The notes beneath the pieces were generated by a model, which was not told where the DNA came from, did not search any database, and saw only the letters and a program-made list of their open reading frames with translations. Made by a program: the position numbers and the translations under genes. A stretch of 64,000 bases of DNA from PKWO01 sp036384915 (lineage in GTDB: Bacteria > Pseudomonadota > Gammaproteobacteria > Burkholderiales > Burkholderiaceae_D), in NCBI GenBank assembly GCA_036384915.1, contig DASVLJ010000062.1, forward strand, positions 1 through 64,000. The letters run 5' to 3'. Positions 40,775 through 51,267 of this stretch are shown here, piece by piece. Numbering within the stretch: position 1 is the stretch's first letter; the number at the start of each line of letters is the position of its first letter.

Positions 40775-43456
40775 ATGAAGTTGCAACCCACACGCATCGC
40801 GCTCGCGGTGGCGATTGTACTCTACGGGTCGGCCCTGCCGGCACAGGCCCAGCAAAGCGATGCCAAGCCGGCCGATTCGACCGTCGGCAACGGACAGGTC
40901 GAGCAAGTGACCGTCACCGGCATCCGCGCCTCGCGCCAGCAATCGCTGACAAAAAAGCGCGAAGCCGATTCCGTCATGGACGTTGTGACCGCCGAGGATA
41001 TCGGCAAACTGCCGGACAAGAACGTGGCCGATGCCGTGCAGCGCGTGCCGGGCGTCAACATCAGCTCGGGTTCGGACGGCGAGGGGGGCTTCTCTGAAAA
41101 CGACCGCGTCAGCATTCGTGGCACCAACCCCAGCCTGACCCAGACCACCGTCAATGGCCACTCCATCGCCACCGGCGACTGGTATATCGGCGACCAGCAA
41201 AATACCGTCGGCCGTAGCGTCAGCTTCACCTTGCTGCCTTCGGAAATCGTGGGCGCGGTCGAGGTGCAGAAAAGCTCGCAGGCCGACTATATCGAAGGCG
41301 GCACGGTCGGCAACGTCAACATCGTTACGCGCGCTCCGCTGGATTTCAAGAAACCCCTGACTTTGGAAGCGACCCTCCAGGGGCTGTATGCGGATTTGCC
41401 CGGCACAACGGACCCGCAAGCCAATGTCCTGGTCAACTGGAAGAACGAGGAAAAAACCGCGGGCTTCCTGTTCCAGGTGTTTTCCGAATCGCGCCACGAA
41501 CGGCGCGACGGCCAGGAACTGTTCCTGCTCGGCTCGTCAACCATCGATCCCGCTTCGCCTGCCGCCCAAGCCCATCCCGATCTCGCGAACGTGGCTTATC
41601 CCTCGCAGATCGGTTCGGCCGCATTCACCCAGACCAGCAAGCGCCAGGGCGGCTTGTTCGATGCGCAGTTCAAGCCGACGCGCGACTTCAGTTGGGATGT
41701 CAACGGCTTTTACTCGCGTTTCAACGGCACCAACTTCGACACCAACTTCATGGCCAGCCCCCTGAACGAAATCCAGGGTGGGAACATCCCAAGCAGCTAC
41801 ACGGTCAAGAACGGCACGCTGGTCGCGGCCAGCTTCCCCAATATTGATTATGCGTCGACCGGCGCCTTTCCTGGCGTGCGCGACTCGATCTATCGCCCCA
41901 ATGCATCGTCCTCCTCGGGCTATGTGGACCTCGATACCAAGTGGCGCATCAACGATAGCTGGCTCGTCACGACCAAGGTGGGCTATACGCGCGGCACGGG
42001 CGAGACGCCGCATGACTACGGCTACGAAGCCTACCTGATCAATTCACCGCTGACCTATCAGATGAACGGCACGGGCGGGCCGGCCAACGTGTCCTTCCCC
42101 GGTGTCGACACCGCCAATTTCAACAACCCCAACAATGTGATCAACGGCGGGAGCTGGGCGCAATCGGTGCGCGTGGTCGATTCGGAATCGTATGGCCAGG
42201 CCGATGCGCTTTGGTCGATCAACGAAGGTGTGTTCGAGAGCGCGAAGTTCGGCGCCCGTTTCGCCGAACACATCCGCTCCGCCAGCGGCAACAATTTCAG
42301 CTGCGCAGCCGACGTCGGCGATCCTTGCACCTCGTTTTCCAACGTGCCCATGCCGGCCTGGAACGGCACGGTGTCGCCGTCCAACTTCGGTTCCGGCATC
42401 GGCGCCGGCCCCGGTTTTCTGTCCCATTTCTGGGTGATGGATCCCGCCAACATCGTGGCGTGGGAACAGCAGTACAACAACGTGCCGACGGGCCCGAATT
42501 ACCAGGGCAACTTCAACGTGACGGAGAAGGATTCGGCCATCTACGGCATGGTCAACCTTGCCGGCCAGGGGTGGCGCGGCAATGCCGGCCTGCGCCTGGT
42601 CGACACAAGGCAATACAGCAGTTCCTACAACCTCGATGCCAACAGCAATTTCTACAAGGTCGAGGTCTCGCATGACTACACCAATGTGCTACCCAGCGCT
42701 AATCTCAAGTTCGACCTGAGCAAGGACCTGGTGGCCCGCCTGGCTGCCTCGGAAACCATGTCGCGCGCCGACTATTCCGCGCTGTCGCCCGCGGTGCAGT
42801 TGAACAACCTCGACCTGACCGGATCGGGCGGCAATTCCGACCTGAAGCCGATCCGCTCGATCAATTACGATGCCACGCTGGAATGGTATTTCGCGCCGCA
42901 ATCGATCCTTTCGGCCGGCCTGTTCTACATGAACATGCCTTCCTACGTCACCTTCGGCTACAACACGCGCCATCTGCTCGATACCACCACCAATAACTTT
43001 GCGGACTTCGTCGTCACTTCGCCCTATAACATCTCGGCCAACAACAAGGGCCTGGAACTGGCCTGGCAGCAATCGTTCGGCGGCGGCTTCGGCGGTTTGC
43101 TCAACTATACCTATGCCGACGGGCACGACGCGAACGGTGTCGCGCTGGTAGGCTCATCCAAGGATACGGCCAACGTCGAGGCGTATTACGAAAACAACGC
43201 GTTCAGTGCGCGCGTGGCCTATACCTACCGCTCGTCCTTCCTGGTCGGCCTGGCCAACGTCTCGCCGCAACACGCGTCCGGCCTCGGCACCGTGGCGGCT
43301 TCGCTGAACTACAAGATCAACGACAATTTCACGATCACCTTCGACGGACTGAATCTGAACAACCCCGTCATCAAGTACTACACGAATGCCGAGCAGCCGC
43401 AGGCGTTTTATTCGAGCGGTCGCCAATATTACCTGGGCGTGCGCATGGCCATGTGA
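40775..43456 (+). CDS. TonB-dependent outer-membrane receptor (oligosaccharide type)
   Basis: The product has 893 residues. The signal peptide ends at ALPAQAQQ; a TonB-box-like VEQVTVTGIRAS, the plug (DVVTAEDIGKLPDKNVADAVQRVPGVNI, RVSIRGTNPSLTQTTVNGHSI) and a 22-strand barrel follow. This plug type is typical of the receptors that import oligosaccharides in Xanthomonas and Caulobacter. The gene has AAGGGGAA before ATG 40775 and its own terminator. It neighbours a sugar kinase, a two-component system and an ABC sugar importer. The last residue is Met, not the usual aromatic. Confidence 0.9.
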   Translation: MKLQPTRIALAVAIVLYGSALPAQAQQSDAKPADSTVGNGQVEQVTVTGIRASRQQSLTKKREADSVMDVVTAEDIGKLPDKNVADAVQRVPGVNISSGSDGEGGFSENDRVSIRGTNPSLTQTTVNGHSIATGDWYIGDQQNTVGRSVSFTLLPSEIVGAVEVQKSSQADYIEGGTVGNVNIVTRAPLDFKKPLTLEATLQGLYADLPGTTDPQANVLVNWKNEEKTAGFLFQVFSESRHERRDGQELFLLGSSTIDPASPAAQAHPDLANVAYPSQIGSAAFTQTSKRQGGLFDAQFKPTRDFSWDVNGFYSRFNGTNFDTNFMASPLNEIQGGNIPSSYTVKNGTLVAASFPNIDYASTGAFPGVRDSIYRPNASSSSGYVDLDTKWRINDSWLVTTKVGYTRGTGETPHDYGYEAYLINSPLTYQMNGTGGPANVSFPGVDTANFNNPNNVINGGSWAQSVRVVDSESYGQADALWSINEGVFESAKFGARFAEHIRSASGNNFSCAADVGDPCTSFSNVPMPAWNGTVSPSNFGSGIGAGPGFLSHFWVMDPANIVAWEQQYNNVPTGPNYQGNFNVTEKDSAIYGMVNLAGQGWRGNAGLRLVDTRQYSSSYNLDANSNFYKVEVSHDYTNVLPSANLKFDLSKDLVARLAASETMSRADYSALSPAVQLNNLDLTGSGGNSDLKPIRSINYDATLEWYFAPQSILSAGLFYMNMPSYVTFGYNTRHLLDTTTNNFADFVVTSPYNISANNKGLELAWQQSFGGGFGGLLNYTYADGHDANGVALVGSSKDTANVEAYYENNAFSARVAYTYRSSFLVGLANVSPQHASGLGTVAASLNYKINDNFTITFDGLNLNNPVIKYYTNAEQPQAFYSSGRQYYLGVRMAM

Positions 43457-43500
43457 CCTTCTCTTCGAAGCCGGTAGGGTGTTGCCGCGCTTTTTTCCCG

Positions 43501-43536
43501 ACGGCGGCCGTCTTCCAGCGGTCCGCCGTTTTTTTC
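43501..43536 (+). terminator. Terminator of the TonB-receptor gene
   Basis: ACGGCGG pairs with CCGCCGT around a small inner CCG/CGG stem, followed by seven or eight T. It ends 30 bases before the kinase start, so the kinase is probably read from its own promoter or by read-through. Confidence 0.8.
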
Positions 43537-43566
43537 TTTCACCCTGTTTTTTGAACTTGAAATAAC

Positions 43567-44412
43567 GTGAACCAGTTTATCGCCCTGGACATAGGCGGCA
43601 GCAAGAGCCGCATCGCCCTGATCGAAAACGGCCGAATTGCCTGGCGCAATGACGCCGAGACGCCGCGCGCCTACGGGCCGGCAGCCATGCTCGAGCAAAT
43701 GCTGGCGCTGCACGAACCCCTGCGCACGCTCTACGCACCGATAGGCGTGGCGATCACGGGACAGATCGTGGACGGTTGCGTCACGGCGCACAATAGCGCC
43801 GTGCTGCCAGGCTGGCGCAATTATCCGCTGCGCCGGGAGCTTTCCGCCGCGTTGGGCCGGCCCGTGGCCGTGGTCAACGATGCGCGTGCCGCGGCCTGGG
43901 GCGAATACCTGCAGGGTGCGGGGCGCGGCCTGTCGGAATTCCTGTTCCTGACCGTGTCTACCGGCGTCGGTGCCGGACTGGTATTGAACGGCCGGCTGCA
44001 CTTGGCGAAAAACGGCTTTGATGCCGAAATCGGCGAGATGAGCATGCTCGACGGCGCCACGCTGGAAGATCATGCCTCGGGCACGGCGCTGGGGCGCTAC
44101 GCGGCCCAGCTCGGCTATGCCGGAGCCAAAGAGCTGTGCGATGCGGCCGATGCCGGCGACAAGCGCGCCGAGGATATCTACATGCACGGCATACGCGAAA
44201 TCGCGCGCAAACTGGCCGACCTCGCGGTGATGCTCGGCATCGAACGCGTGGCCCTGGGCGGCAGCGTCGGCTTGCGCCCGGGCTATCTTGAACGGCTGCG
44301 GCGCGAAATGCAGACTTTCCGGCCCATCCAGCGCTACGAGATTGCCCGCGCCATGCTCGGCGCCGATGCCGGCTTGCATGGCGCGGCCGCCTTGGCGGCG
44401 GCACAGTCTTGA
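43567..44412 (+). CDS. ROK family sugar kinase lacking the zinc-binding Cys cluster
   Basis: The product has 281 residues. IALDIGGSKSRIALIENG (phosphate 1), GVAITGQIVDG, VVNDARAAAWGEYL and LTVSTGVGAGLVLNG are ROK/actin-like kinase features. Typical ROK kinases have GH-x-n-CxCGxxGC for zinc; here the matching place reads EIGEMSMLDGATLEDHASG, without Cys. Likely substrates are glucose, N-acetylglucosamine or N-acetylmannosamine. The start is GTG 43567. It would phosphorylate the monosaccharide released by the nearby glycosidase. Confidence 0.82.
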   Translation: MNQFIALDIGGSKSRIALIENGRIAWRNDAETPRAYGPAAMLEQMLALHEPLRTLYAPIGVAITGQIVDGCVTAHNSAVLPGWRNYPLRRELSAALGRPVAVVNDARAAAWGEYLQGAGRGLSEFLFLTVSTGVGAGLVLNGRLHLAKNGFDAEIGEMSMLDGATLEDHASGTALGRYAAQLGYAGAKELCDAADAGDKRAEDIYMHGIREIARKLADLAVMLGIERVALGGSVGLRPGYLERLRREMQTFRPIQRYEIARAMLGADAGLHGAAALAAAQS

Positions 44413-44517
44413 TTCGCTGGCAAGAACGAGATGGCAGCACTGTCTCATTCCGGCGACCGCCGGCGCGATAGTAGGGGATTGGCACCCAAACCCTTCTATA
44501 CTAAAAGCCATTCGGAG

Positions 44518-46869
44518 ATGCCATCGGGAGTCGAGGCTTTGCCTGCCGCTCAACAATTGATCCATAGCCGCTGGCCCTGGCTTGCCGCTTCGCTGCTCTT
44601 GACCATGGCCCTGTTCGTGTCCACCACGCTGGGCTGGTTCTGGTACACCGATCAGCGCGCGCAAGCCGAACGCCAGCTCTCGCTTGATTTGCTCTGGCTC
44701 GAGCAAAGCATCACGCAGGCCATGGGCGACAACCAGCGCATGCTGGAAAACTGGGCGCATGACCTGCAAAACCCCACGCCGCGCGCCGTGGGCGACTTCC
44801 TTTCGCTGTCGGACGGCATGATGAAGGTCAACCCGGCCCTGATCTCGGTCGATTTCCTGGACCGCCAGGGCAAGCGCGTGGCTGGCTTACCCGCTTATTC
44901 CGAGCGTCCCGCGCGCCTGCCCCCCGTCACCGATCCCTTGATCGCCGAAGCGATCCAGCGCTGCCTGACGCAACAACACCCGGTCTACAGCCGCGTGATC
45001 GAACAATATGCGCCGCTCTGGGTGCTGGTGGTGCCGGTGTCCGACGAGGGGCAAAACGAAGGCGTGGTGCTCGCCACTTACGATCTGGACCAGGTGCTCG
45101 CGCGCGAAGTGCCCTGGTGGTTCGTGCAGCGCTACGATCTCTCGCTGGTCGACCGCGACGACAAACGCCTCTCACCGCGCGACGTGGACCCGCCGGACCA
45201 GCTTGTCGACGTGCACAAGCTTGAATTCGGCCCCGAGGGCAGCGGCCTCTCGCTGCGCGCCAGCCCGCATGCACACCATGGCAGCGAAACGCCGCTGATC
45301 CTGTTGTCAGCCGCCGTGGTGTTGTTCGGCCTCCTGATCGTATGGCTGCTGCGCCTGCTGCAGCGCTGGCTGCGCGAGCGTCAGGCGGCGCAACAAGCCC
45401 TGTCGCGCGAGCTTCGCTTTCGCGAAGCGATGGAGCATTCTCTCGTCACCGGTTTGCTGGCCTTCGATATGGAAGGCCGCATCATCTATGCCAACCCGGC
45501 GCTGTGCGGCATGCTCGGCTGTTCCATGGAATCGCTGGTCGGCACCACCGCGCCGTTCCCGTTCTGGCCAAAGGAAAGCCACGACGATTGCCGCATCGCG
45601 CACGAAGCCATGCTGCGTGGCGACAATCCTGCGACAGGGAGGCGCATCGATCTGGTTGGCGCCGAAGGCCGGCGGCTCGCGGTGCAGCTGTTCGCCTCAC
45701 CCCTGGTCGACGGCAACAGCAGCCCCTCGGGATGGATGGCGTCGTTGTACGACACCACCGAACTGCAAAAGGAGCGCGAAGCACTGGCCGCGTCGCGCGA
45801 GCAGCTATACGCCGTCCTGAGCGGCCTGGAAGCAGCGGTCTCCGTCAGTGCCCAGGACGATGGGCGCTTGCTGTTCCGCAATCGCCGCCATACCGAACTG
45901 TTCCCGCTCGAGGCGGAAGGCGAATGCTGTTTGCTGTGCTGGCCCGGTACCGCTCCCGTGGCGCAACTGCTTGAGCCGGAATATTTCGATGTGGCGCTCA
46001 ACCGCTGGTATCACATCGAACGACGTACCATACTCTGGGTCGACGGCTCGCGCGTCACGCTTGACATCTCCAGCGACATCACGGCCGAGCGCGCCGCTGC
46101 CAACAACGCGCGTGAGCGCGATGAACTGCTGCAGCATACGGCGCGCCTGGCCAGCCTGGCCGAGTTCGCTTCCGGCATCGCGCACGAGCTGAACCAGCCG
46201 CTGGCTGCCATTGCCAATTACTCGGCAGCAGCCGACGTCTTCCTCGACAACAACAATCCAGCCAAGGCGCAGGATGCCGTGCGCCGTATGGGCGAGGAAT
46301 CGCGCCGCGCCGGCAATATCATCCATAGCTTGCGCAGCTTCATCCAGAAACGCGCGATCCGGCACGATACGCGCAAGCTGGCCGACCTGTTTGCCGAACC
46401 GCTGGCTTTGCTCGCGCCGCTGGCGCGGCGCAACCAGGTGCAGATCGCCCTAGATCTGCCGGACGACGAGATCCGCATCGAATGCGATGCAGTGATGATC
46501 GAGCAAGTGCTGTTCAACCTGCTGCGCAATGCGCTGGAATCGGTGGCGGCCCATGGCACACAGGCCCCCGATGCCGTAACGATCAAGGTGGAACGCGAAG
46601 AGTCCGGCGTCATCGTCAGCGTGTGCGACCGCGGTGCCGGTGTCCGCGACCCGGAAAAGCTTTTCCAGCCGTTTTATACGACCAAGAGCGAAGGCATGGG
46701 CCTCGGCCTGGCGATATGCCGCACCGTGATCGAAAGCCATGGCGGAAGGCTCTGGGTCGAGGGCCGCGAAGATAGCGAAGGCGGCGGCGCATGCTTCCGC
46801 TTCCGCCTGCCTTGCGCGAATCCGCTGCAAATAGCGACAAACGACGAACTCTCCATGATCGGGAAGTAG
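44518..46869 (+). CDS. Membrane sensor histidine kinase (FixL/DctB-like)
   Basis: The product has 783 residues: membrane helix 1 (about 18-40), a 215-residue periplasmic sensor, helix 2 (about 258-282), a PAS domain (about 299-415), a second PAS-like part, and the kinase core with phospho-acceptor His556 in GIAHELNQPLAAIANYS, N-box FNLLRNALESV and GMGLGLAICRTVIESHGG. ATG 44518 was chosen because it places the first helix at the usual distance. The periplasmic sensor suggests detection of a sugar or its binding protein. One base separates it from the regulator gene. Confidence 0.88.
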   Translation: MPSGVEALPAAQQLIHSRWPWLAASLLLTMALFVSTTLGWFWYTDQRAQAERQLSLDLLWLEQSITQAMGDNQRMLENWAHDLQNPTPRAVGDFLSLSDGMMKVNPALISVDFLDRQGKRVAGLPAYSERPARLPPVTDPLIAEAIQRCLTQQHPVYSRVIEQYAPLWVLVVPVSDEGQNEGVVLATYDLDQVLAREVPWWFVQRYDLSLVDRDDKRLSPRDVDPPDQLVDVHKLEFGPEGSGLSLRASPHAHHGSETPLILLSAAVVLFGLLIVWLLRLLQRWLRERQAAQQALSRELRFREAMEHSLVTGLLAFDMEGRIIYANPALCGMLGCSMESLVGTTAPFPFWPKESHDDCRIAHEAMLRGDNPATGRRIDLVGAEGRRLAVQLFASPLVDGNSSPSGWMASLYDTTELQKEREALAASREQLYAVLSGLEAAVSVSAQDDGRLLFRNRRHTELFPLEAEGECCLLCWPGTAPVAQLLEPEYFDVALNRWYHIERRTILWVDGSRVTLDISSDITAERAAANNARERDELLQHTARLASLAEFASGIAHELNQPLAAIANYSAAADVFLDNNNPAKAQDAVRRMGEESRRAGNIIHSLRSFIQKRAIRHDTRKLADLFAEPLALLAPLARRNQVQIALDLPDDEIRIECDAVMIEQVLFNLLRNALESVAAHGTQAPDAVTIKVEREESGVIVSVCDRGAGVRDPEKLFQPFYTTKSEGMGLGLAICRTVIESHGGRLWVEGREDSEGGGACFRFRLPCANPLQIATNDELSMIGK

Positions 46870-46870
46870 C

Positions 46871-47530
46871 ATGAGCGACACGAACTTCATCACCGGTACA
46901 CCGCATATCGCCATCATCGACGACGACCCAGGCGTACGCTCCTCGCTTGGCATGCTGCTCGAAACGCGAAGCTGGACGTTCACCGAATTCGAGCGCTCGG
47001 CCGATTTCCTCGAAGGTGCCGAACCGTCGGACTTCAATTGCATGGTGATCGACATCCGCATCCCCGACATGAGCGGACTGGAACTGTATGAAGAGTTGAA
47101 CCGGCGCGCGCGCGACAAGCACCGCTACCTGCCGCCTACGCTGTTTTTGAGCGCACATGGCGATATTCCCATGGTGGTGCGCGCCTTGAAGCAGGGAGCG
47201 GCGGATTTCCTGGAGAAGCCGGCCGACCATCGCACGCTATTGGATGCGATTTCGCGCGCCTTGACGGCCGATCGCACCGCACGCGCGGTGCACGGCACGC
47301 ATGCCAAGCTGCTGCAGGAGATTGCCGAATTGACTGCGCGCGAGCGTGAGGTGCTGACGGAGATCGTCGGCGGTTATCTGAGCAAGCAGATTGCCGATCA
47401 TTTGGACATCAGCACCAAGACGGTGGAGGCGCATCGTTTGCGCATTTGCCAGAAGTTCAATGTGCGGACGAGCATGGAATTGGCGGCGAAGTTGCGCGAT
47501 GTGCCGCCTAGCTTGTGGCAGAGGGGCTAG
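46871..47530 (+). CDS. FixJ/NarL-type response regulator
   Basis: The product has 219 residues. The receiver has the acidic pair DDD near residue 17-19, phospho-acceptor Asp61 (VIDIRIPDMSG), Ser/Thr near FLSAHGDIP and Lys in LEKPADH. The C-terminal LuxR-type helix-turn-helix reads LTAREREVLTEIVGGYLSKQIADHLDISTKTVEAHR. It pairs with the adjacent kinase. FixJ-type dimers bind short inverted repeats; TAGGTA-N4-TACCTA before both transport arms is the best candidate target. Confidence 0.92.
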   Translation: MSDTNFITGTPHIAIIDDDPGVRSSLGMLLETRSWTFTEFERSADFLEGAEPSDFNCMVIDIRIPDMSGLELYEELNRRARDKHRYLPPTLFLSAHGDIPMVVRALKQGAADFLEKPADHRTLLDAISRALTADRTARAVHGTHAKLLQEIAELTAREREVLTEIVGGYLSKQIADHLDISTKTVEAHRLRICQKFNVRTSMELAAKLRDVPPSLWQRG

Positions 47531-47571
47531 GAATGGCAGGTTGTGCAAGTCACTGATGCGAATATGCAGAC

Positions 47572-47613
47572 GTAGGTTATGTTGGGCTTTGCTTCCGCTC
47601 AGCGCCAACCTAC
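47572..47613. repeat. Short GTAGGTT-family inverted repeat between convergent genes
   Basis: GTAGGTTATGTTGGGCTTTGC and GCGCCAACCTAC form a shorter and degenerate version of the element at 19105-19200. It lies between the response regulator and the glycosidase stop codons. Confidence 0.55.
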
Positions 47614-47617
47614 AAAA

Positions 47618-49290
47618 TCAAACGAGATGCGACAGCGCGTGAAACAACCAGGCTCCATGCGGAATCCACTGCTCGCTCCAGCGCCACGAATGGATCGGCA
47701 CGCTCTCGTGCGGCATGCGGAAGTCGATGTCTTCCTCGTTCTCCAGCCCGGAGGTGATGCCGTTGCATACGCCGCCGGGCGCATTCCAGAAGCCCTTTTC
47801 GTAACGCGGGTTGTTGTGCCCGTGACCCTGCATCATGCAGGCGTCGAAGGGATTGAAGCCGAAGATCCAATCGAGGGCACCCTGGGCGTAGTGCTGCAAA
47901 TCGCGGCGCAATGCATCGCCTTCGAATACCCTGACTGCCAATAGCGCGGCCGAAGCCAGCGAGCCGAGCCTGGCATTTTCGCCCTGCCACCAGTAGCCGC
48001 TTTCATTCTCGTGCGCGATGAAGAATTGCACGCGCGCGGGCTTGCCCGGCATGGCCACGACTTGTTTGGGGTAGAAGAAGGGATTGCCTTCGCAGCGCAA
48101 GGTCAAGGCCAGATCATGTTGCAGCGCGCGTTGCGCGCATTCCCTGGCCGTGAAGGCCAGGCCCGACTGCGGCGCGACTTCGGCGAAGCGCAGCAGCGCC
48201 ACGATGGGCAATCCCGCCTCGGCGGCATGGAAATAGCTGCGCGTCTTGTCATCGTCGGCCCAAAACCAGCCGGCGGCGTGTTGCCGTGCGGCGAGTTGGC
48301 GCACACGCTGTTGTGCAGCCTGCAGATGGATGTCCTTGCCGCTGGCTTGAAACAATTCCGTCGCGGCGAGCAGGGCGCAATAGTCGTCGATGATGTTTTC
48401 CCGTCCGTCGTCGAGATAGACGGGGTTGTGTTGTTCGAGATGGACGAAGGCGCGTTCGGCGGCGGCGAGATAGTCCGCACGCGCATGCTCGCCGTCGCGC
48501 GGCAGGCCCGCTGCCCGCGCCAGCGCCGCAATTGCACTGCCGCCGCCCTGGCGATAGCCGGCCTGGTAAGTGTCGAACTTGTGGCCCTGCTGCGTGGTAT
48601 AGCTGCAGATGTCGCGCTGTTCGACATCCTTGCTCCAGCGGTCGAACACGGTCATGTAAAAATAACCGGCCGGATCGAGCATGCGCATCAGGTAGTCCGC
48701 GCCATGCAGCGCTTCATCGACGATGCGTTCGTCGAGCCACATCGATTGCGCGCTCATGCGCGCACGCCCATCGATCAGGTTCCACACCACCTGCGGCGTT
48801 TGCTGCGGGTTCATGAAGTTGGCGTAGGACAGGTGCGACAGGTACTTCGACGCATCGCCCGAGGCATCGTACCAGCCGCCGTGCACGTCGGCGCGTTCAC
48901 TGCTGCCGTACTTGGGACGCGAGTGGTCGGCGATGTCGAACACGCCGGTACAGCGCTGCGACTTGAAATAATGCACCAGGTTCGACACGATTTGGCCGTC
49001 GTACAGCTGCCGGGCAATCTGGAAAGTCTGCGACACCACAGGCGGCACGCTGCCGTCGAGCACGATCATGTAGCTGCCGGGCGTCTCGAGCGCGGTGAAG
49101 TCGGCTTCCCAGAATTGCCAGTCGCGCCATTGCGCTACCTTGCCGCGCGGCGCCAGCTGGCCGTGCAGCGCGGTTTTGCGTGTATCGGCGTCGTAGACAG
49201 TGAAGCTTTGCGCGGGCAGGGCCATGCCCGACTGCACCAGCGCAATCTTGCGCGCCGTTGTTTGGTAACCCAGATGATTGTGCAGGATCT

Positions 49291-49294
<4 letters not shown>
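47618..49294 (-). CDS. Glycoside hydrolase family 9, cytosolic type
   Basis: The product has 558 residues: an N-terminal Ig-like domain (about 1-92), then the (alpha/alpha)6 barrel. GGWYDASGDASKY holds the expected catalytic Asp143/Asp147, and WSEQWIPHGAWL near the C-terminus holds the likely proton donor Glu541. There is no signal peptide (MKILHNHLGYQ), so it should act in the cytosol. GH9 includes endoglucanases, but signal-less members linked to ABC importers, as in the chitobiose operon of Vibrio, are exo-glycosidases on imported oligosaccharides. It overlaps the ATPase gene by four bases. Confidence 0.85.
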
Positions 49295-50385
<1,091 letters not shown>

Positions 50386-50400
50386 GGCTACCTCGAAAAA

Positions 50401-51267
50401 TTATCCTTTGACGGCACCCGCTGCCAAACCCTTGACGAAAAAGCGCTGGCAGACGAAAAAGGCGATCAATACCGGCAGCGTCGACACCGTGGCCGCAGCC
50501 ATCATGAGGTCGTAGCGCTGCTGGAACTGGCCGATGAAGAGGCGTATGCCTACGGGTATGGTTTGTACGTCGCTTGAGCTCGTCAGCGACCAGGCGAAGA
50601 ACAACTCATCCCAGGCCAGCAGGAAAATGAAGGTCGCCGTGGCGATGATGCCGGGCGCGCTGATCGGCAACACGATGCGCACGAAGGCGCCGAAGCGCGA
50701 GCAGCCATCGATCACGGCGGCGTCTTCCAGTTCGCGCGGAATGGAAACGAAGAAGCCGCGCATGATCCAGACCGAGGCCGGCGTGAACAGCGCAACGTAG
50801 AGGAAGATCATGCCGCGATAGGTATCGAGCATTTGGAAACCCCAGTCCTGCCCGATGTGGCGGTACAGCATGTAGAGCGGCAGGAAGAACAGCATGCCGG
50901 GAATCACCTGCGTGACGGTGATGCCTACGCTCACCGTGTTCGAGCCGCGGAAGCGGAAGCGCGCCAGGGCATAGGCGGCACAGGTGGCGGCGCAGGTGGC
51001 CAGCAGGGTGGTGGCGCCGCAGATGATCAGGCTGTTCTTCAGGTAATTGAAGAAATCGACGTTGACCCACATGTCGCGGTAATTCTGCCATTGCAGCGGC
51101 TGATCGGGGTCGAGCTGGCTGCCGGACGAGATATCGCTGTAGTTATGCAGCGAGGACAGCACCATCCAGGCGATCGGCAGGAGCGTCAAGACGACGATGG
51201 CCCAGGTCAGGCAGGTCAGCAGGAAATCCGACACGCGCCGCCTGGTCCTGATGCGCTTAGTCTTCAC
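50401..51267 (-). CDS. ABC sugar permease, MalG-type
   Basis: The product has 288 residues with six membrane helices. DAAVIDGCSRFGAFVRIVLPISAPG is the EAA loop that contacts the ATPase. It pairs with the next permease. The start overlaps that gene by 11 bases and the stop lies 15 bases before the ATPase start. Confidence 0.9.
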   Translation of the reverse strand: MKTKRIRTRRRVSDFLLTCLTWAIVVLTLLPIAWMVLSSLHNYSDISSGSQLDPDQPLQWQNYRDMWVNVDFFNYLKNSLIICGATTLLATCAATCAAYALARFRFRGSNTVSVGITVTQVIPGMLFFLPLYMLYRHIGQDWGFQMLDTYRGMIFLYVALFTPASVWIMRGFFVSIPRELEDAAVIDGCSRFGAFVRIVLPISAPGIIATATFIFLLAWDELFFAWSLTSSSDVQTIPVGIRLFIGQFQQRYDLMMAAATVSTLPVLIAFFVCQRFFVKGLAAGAVKG

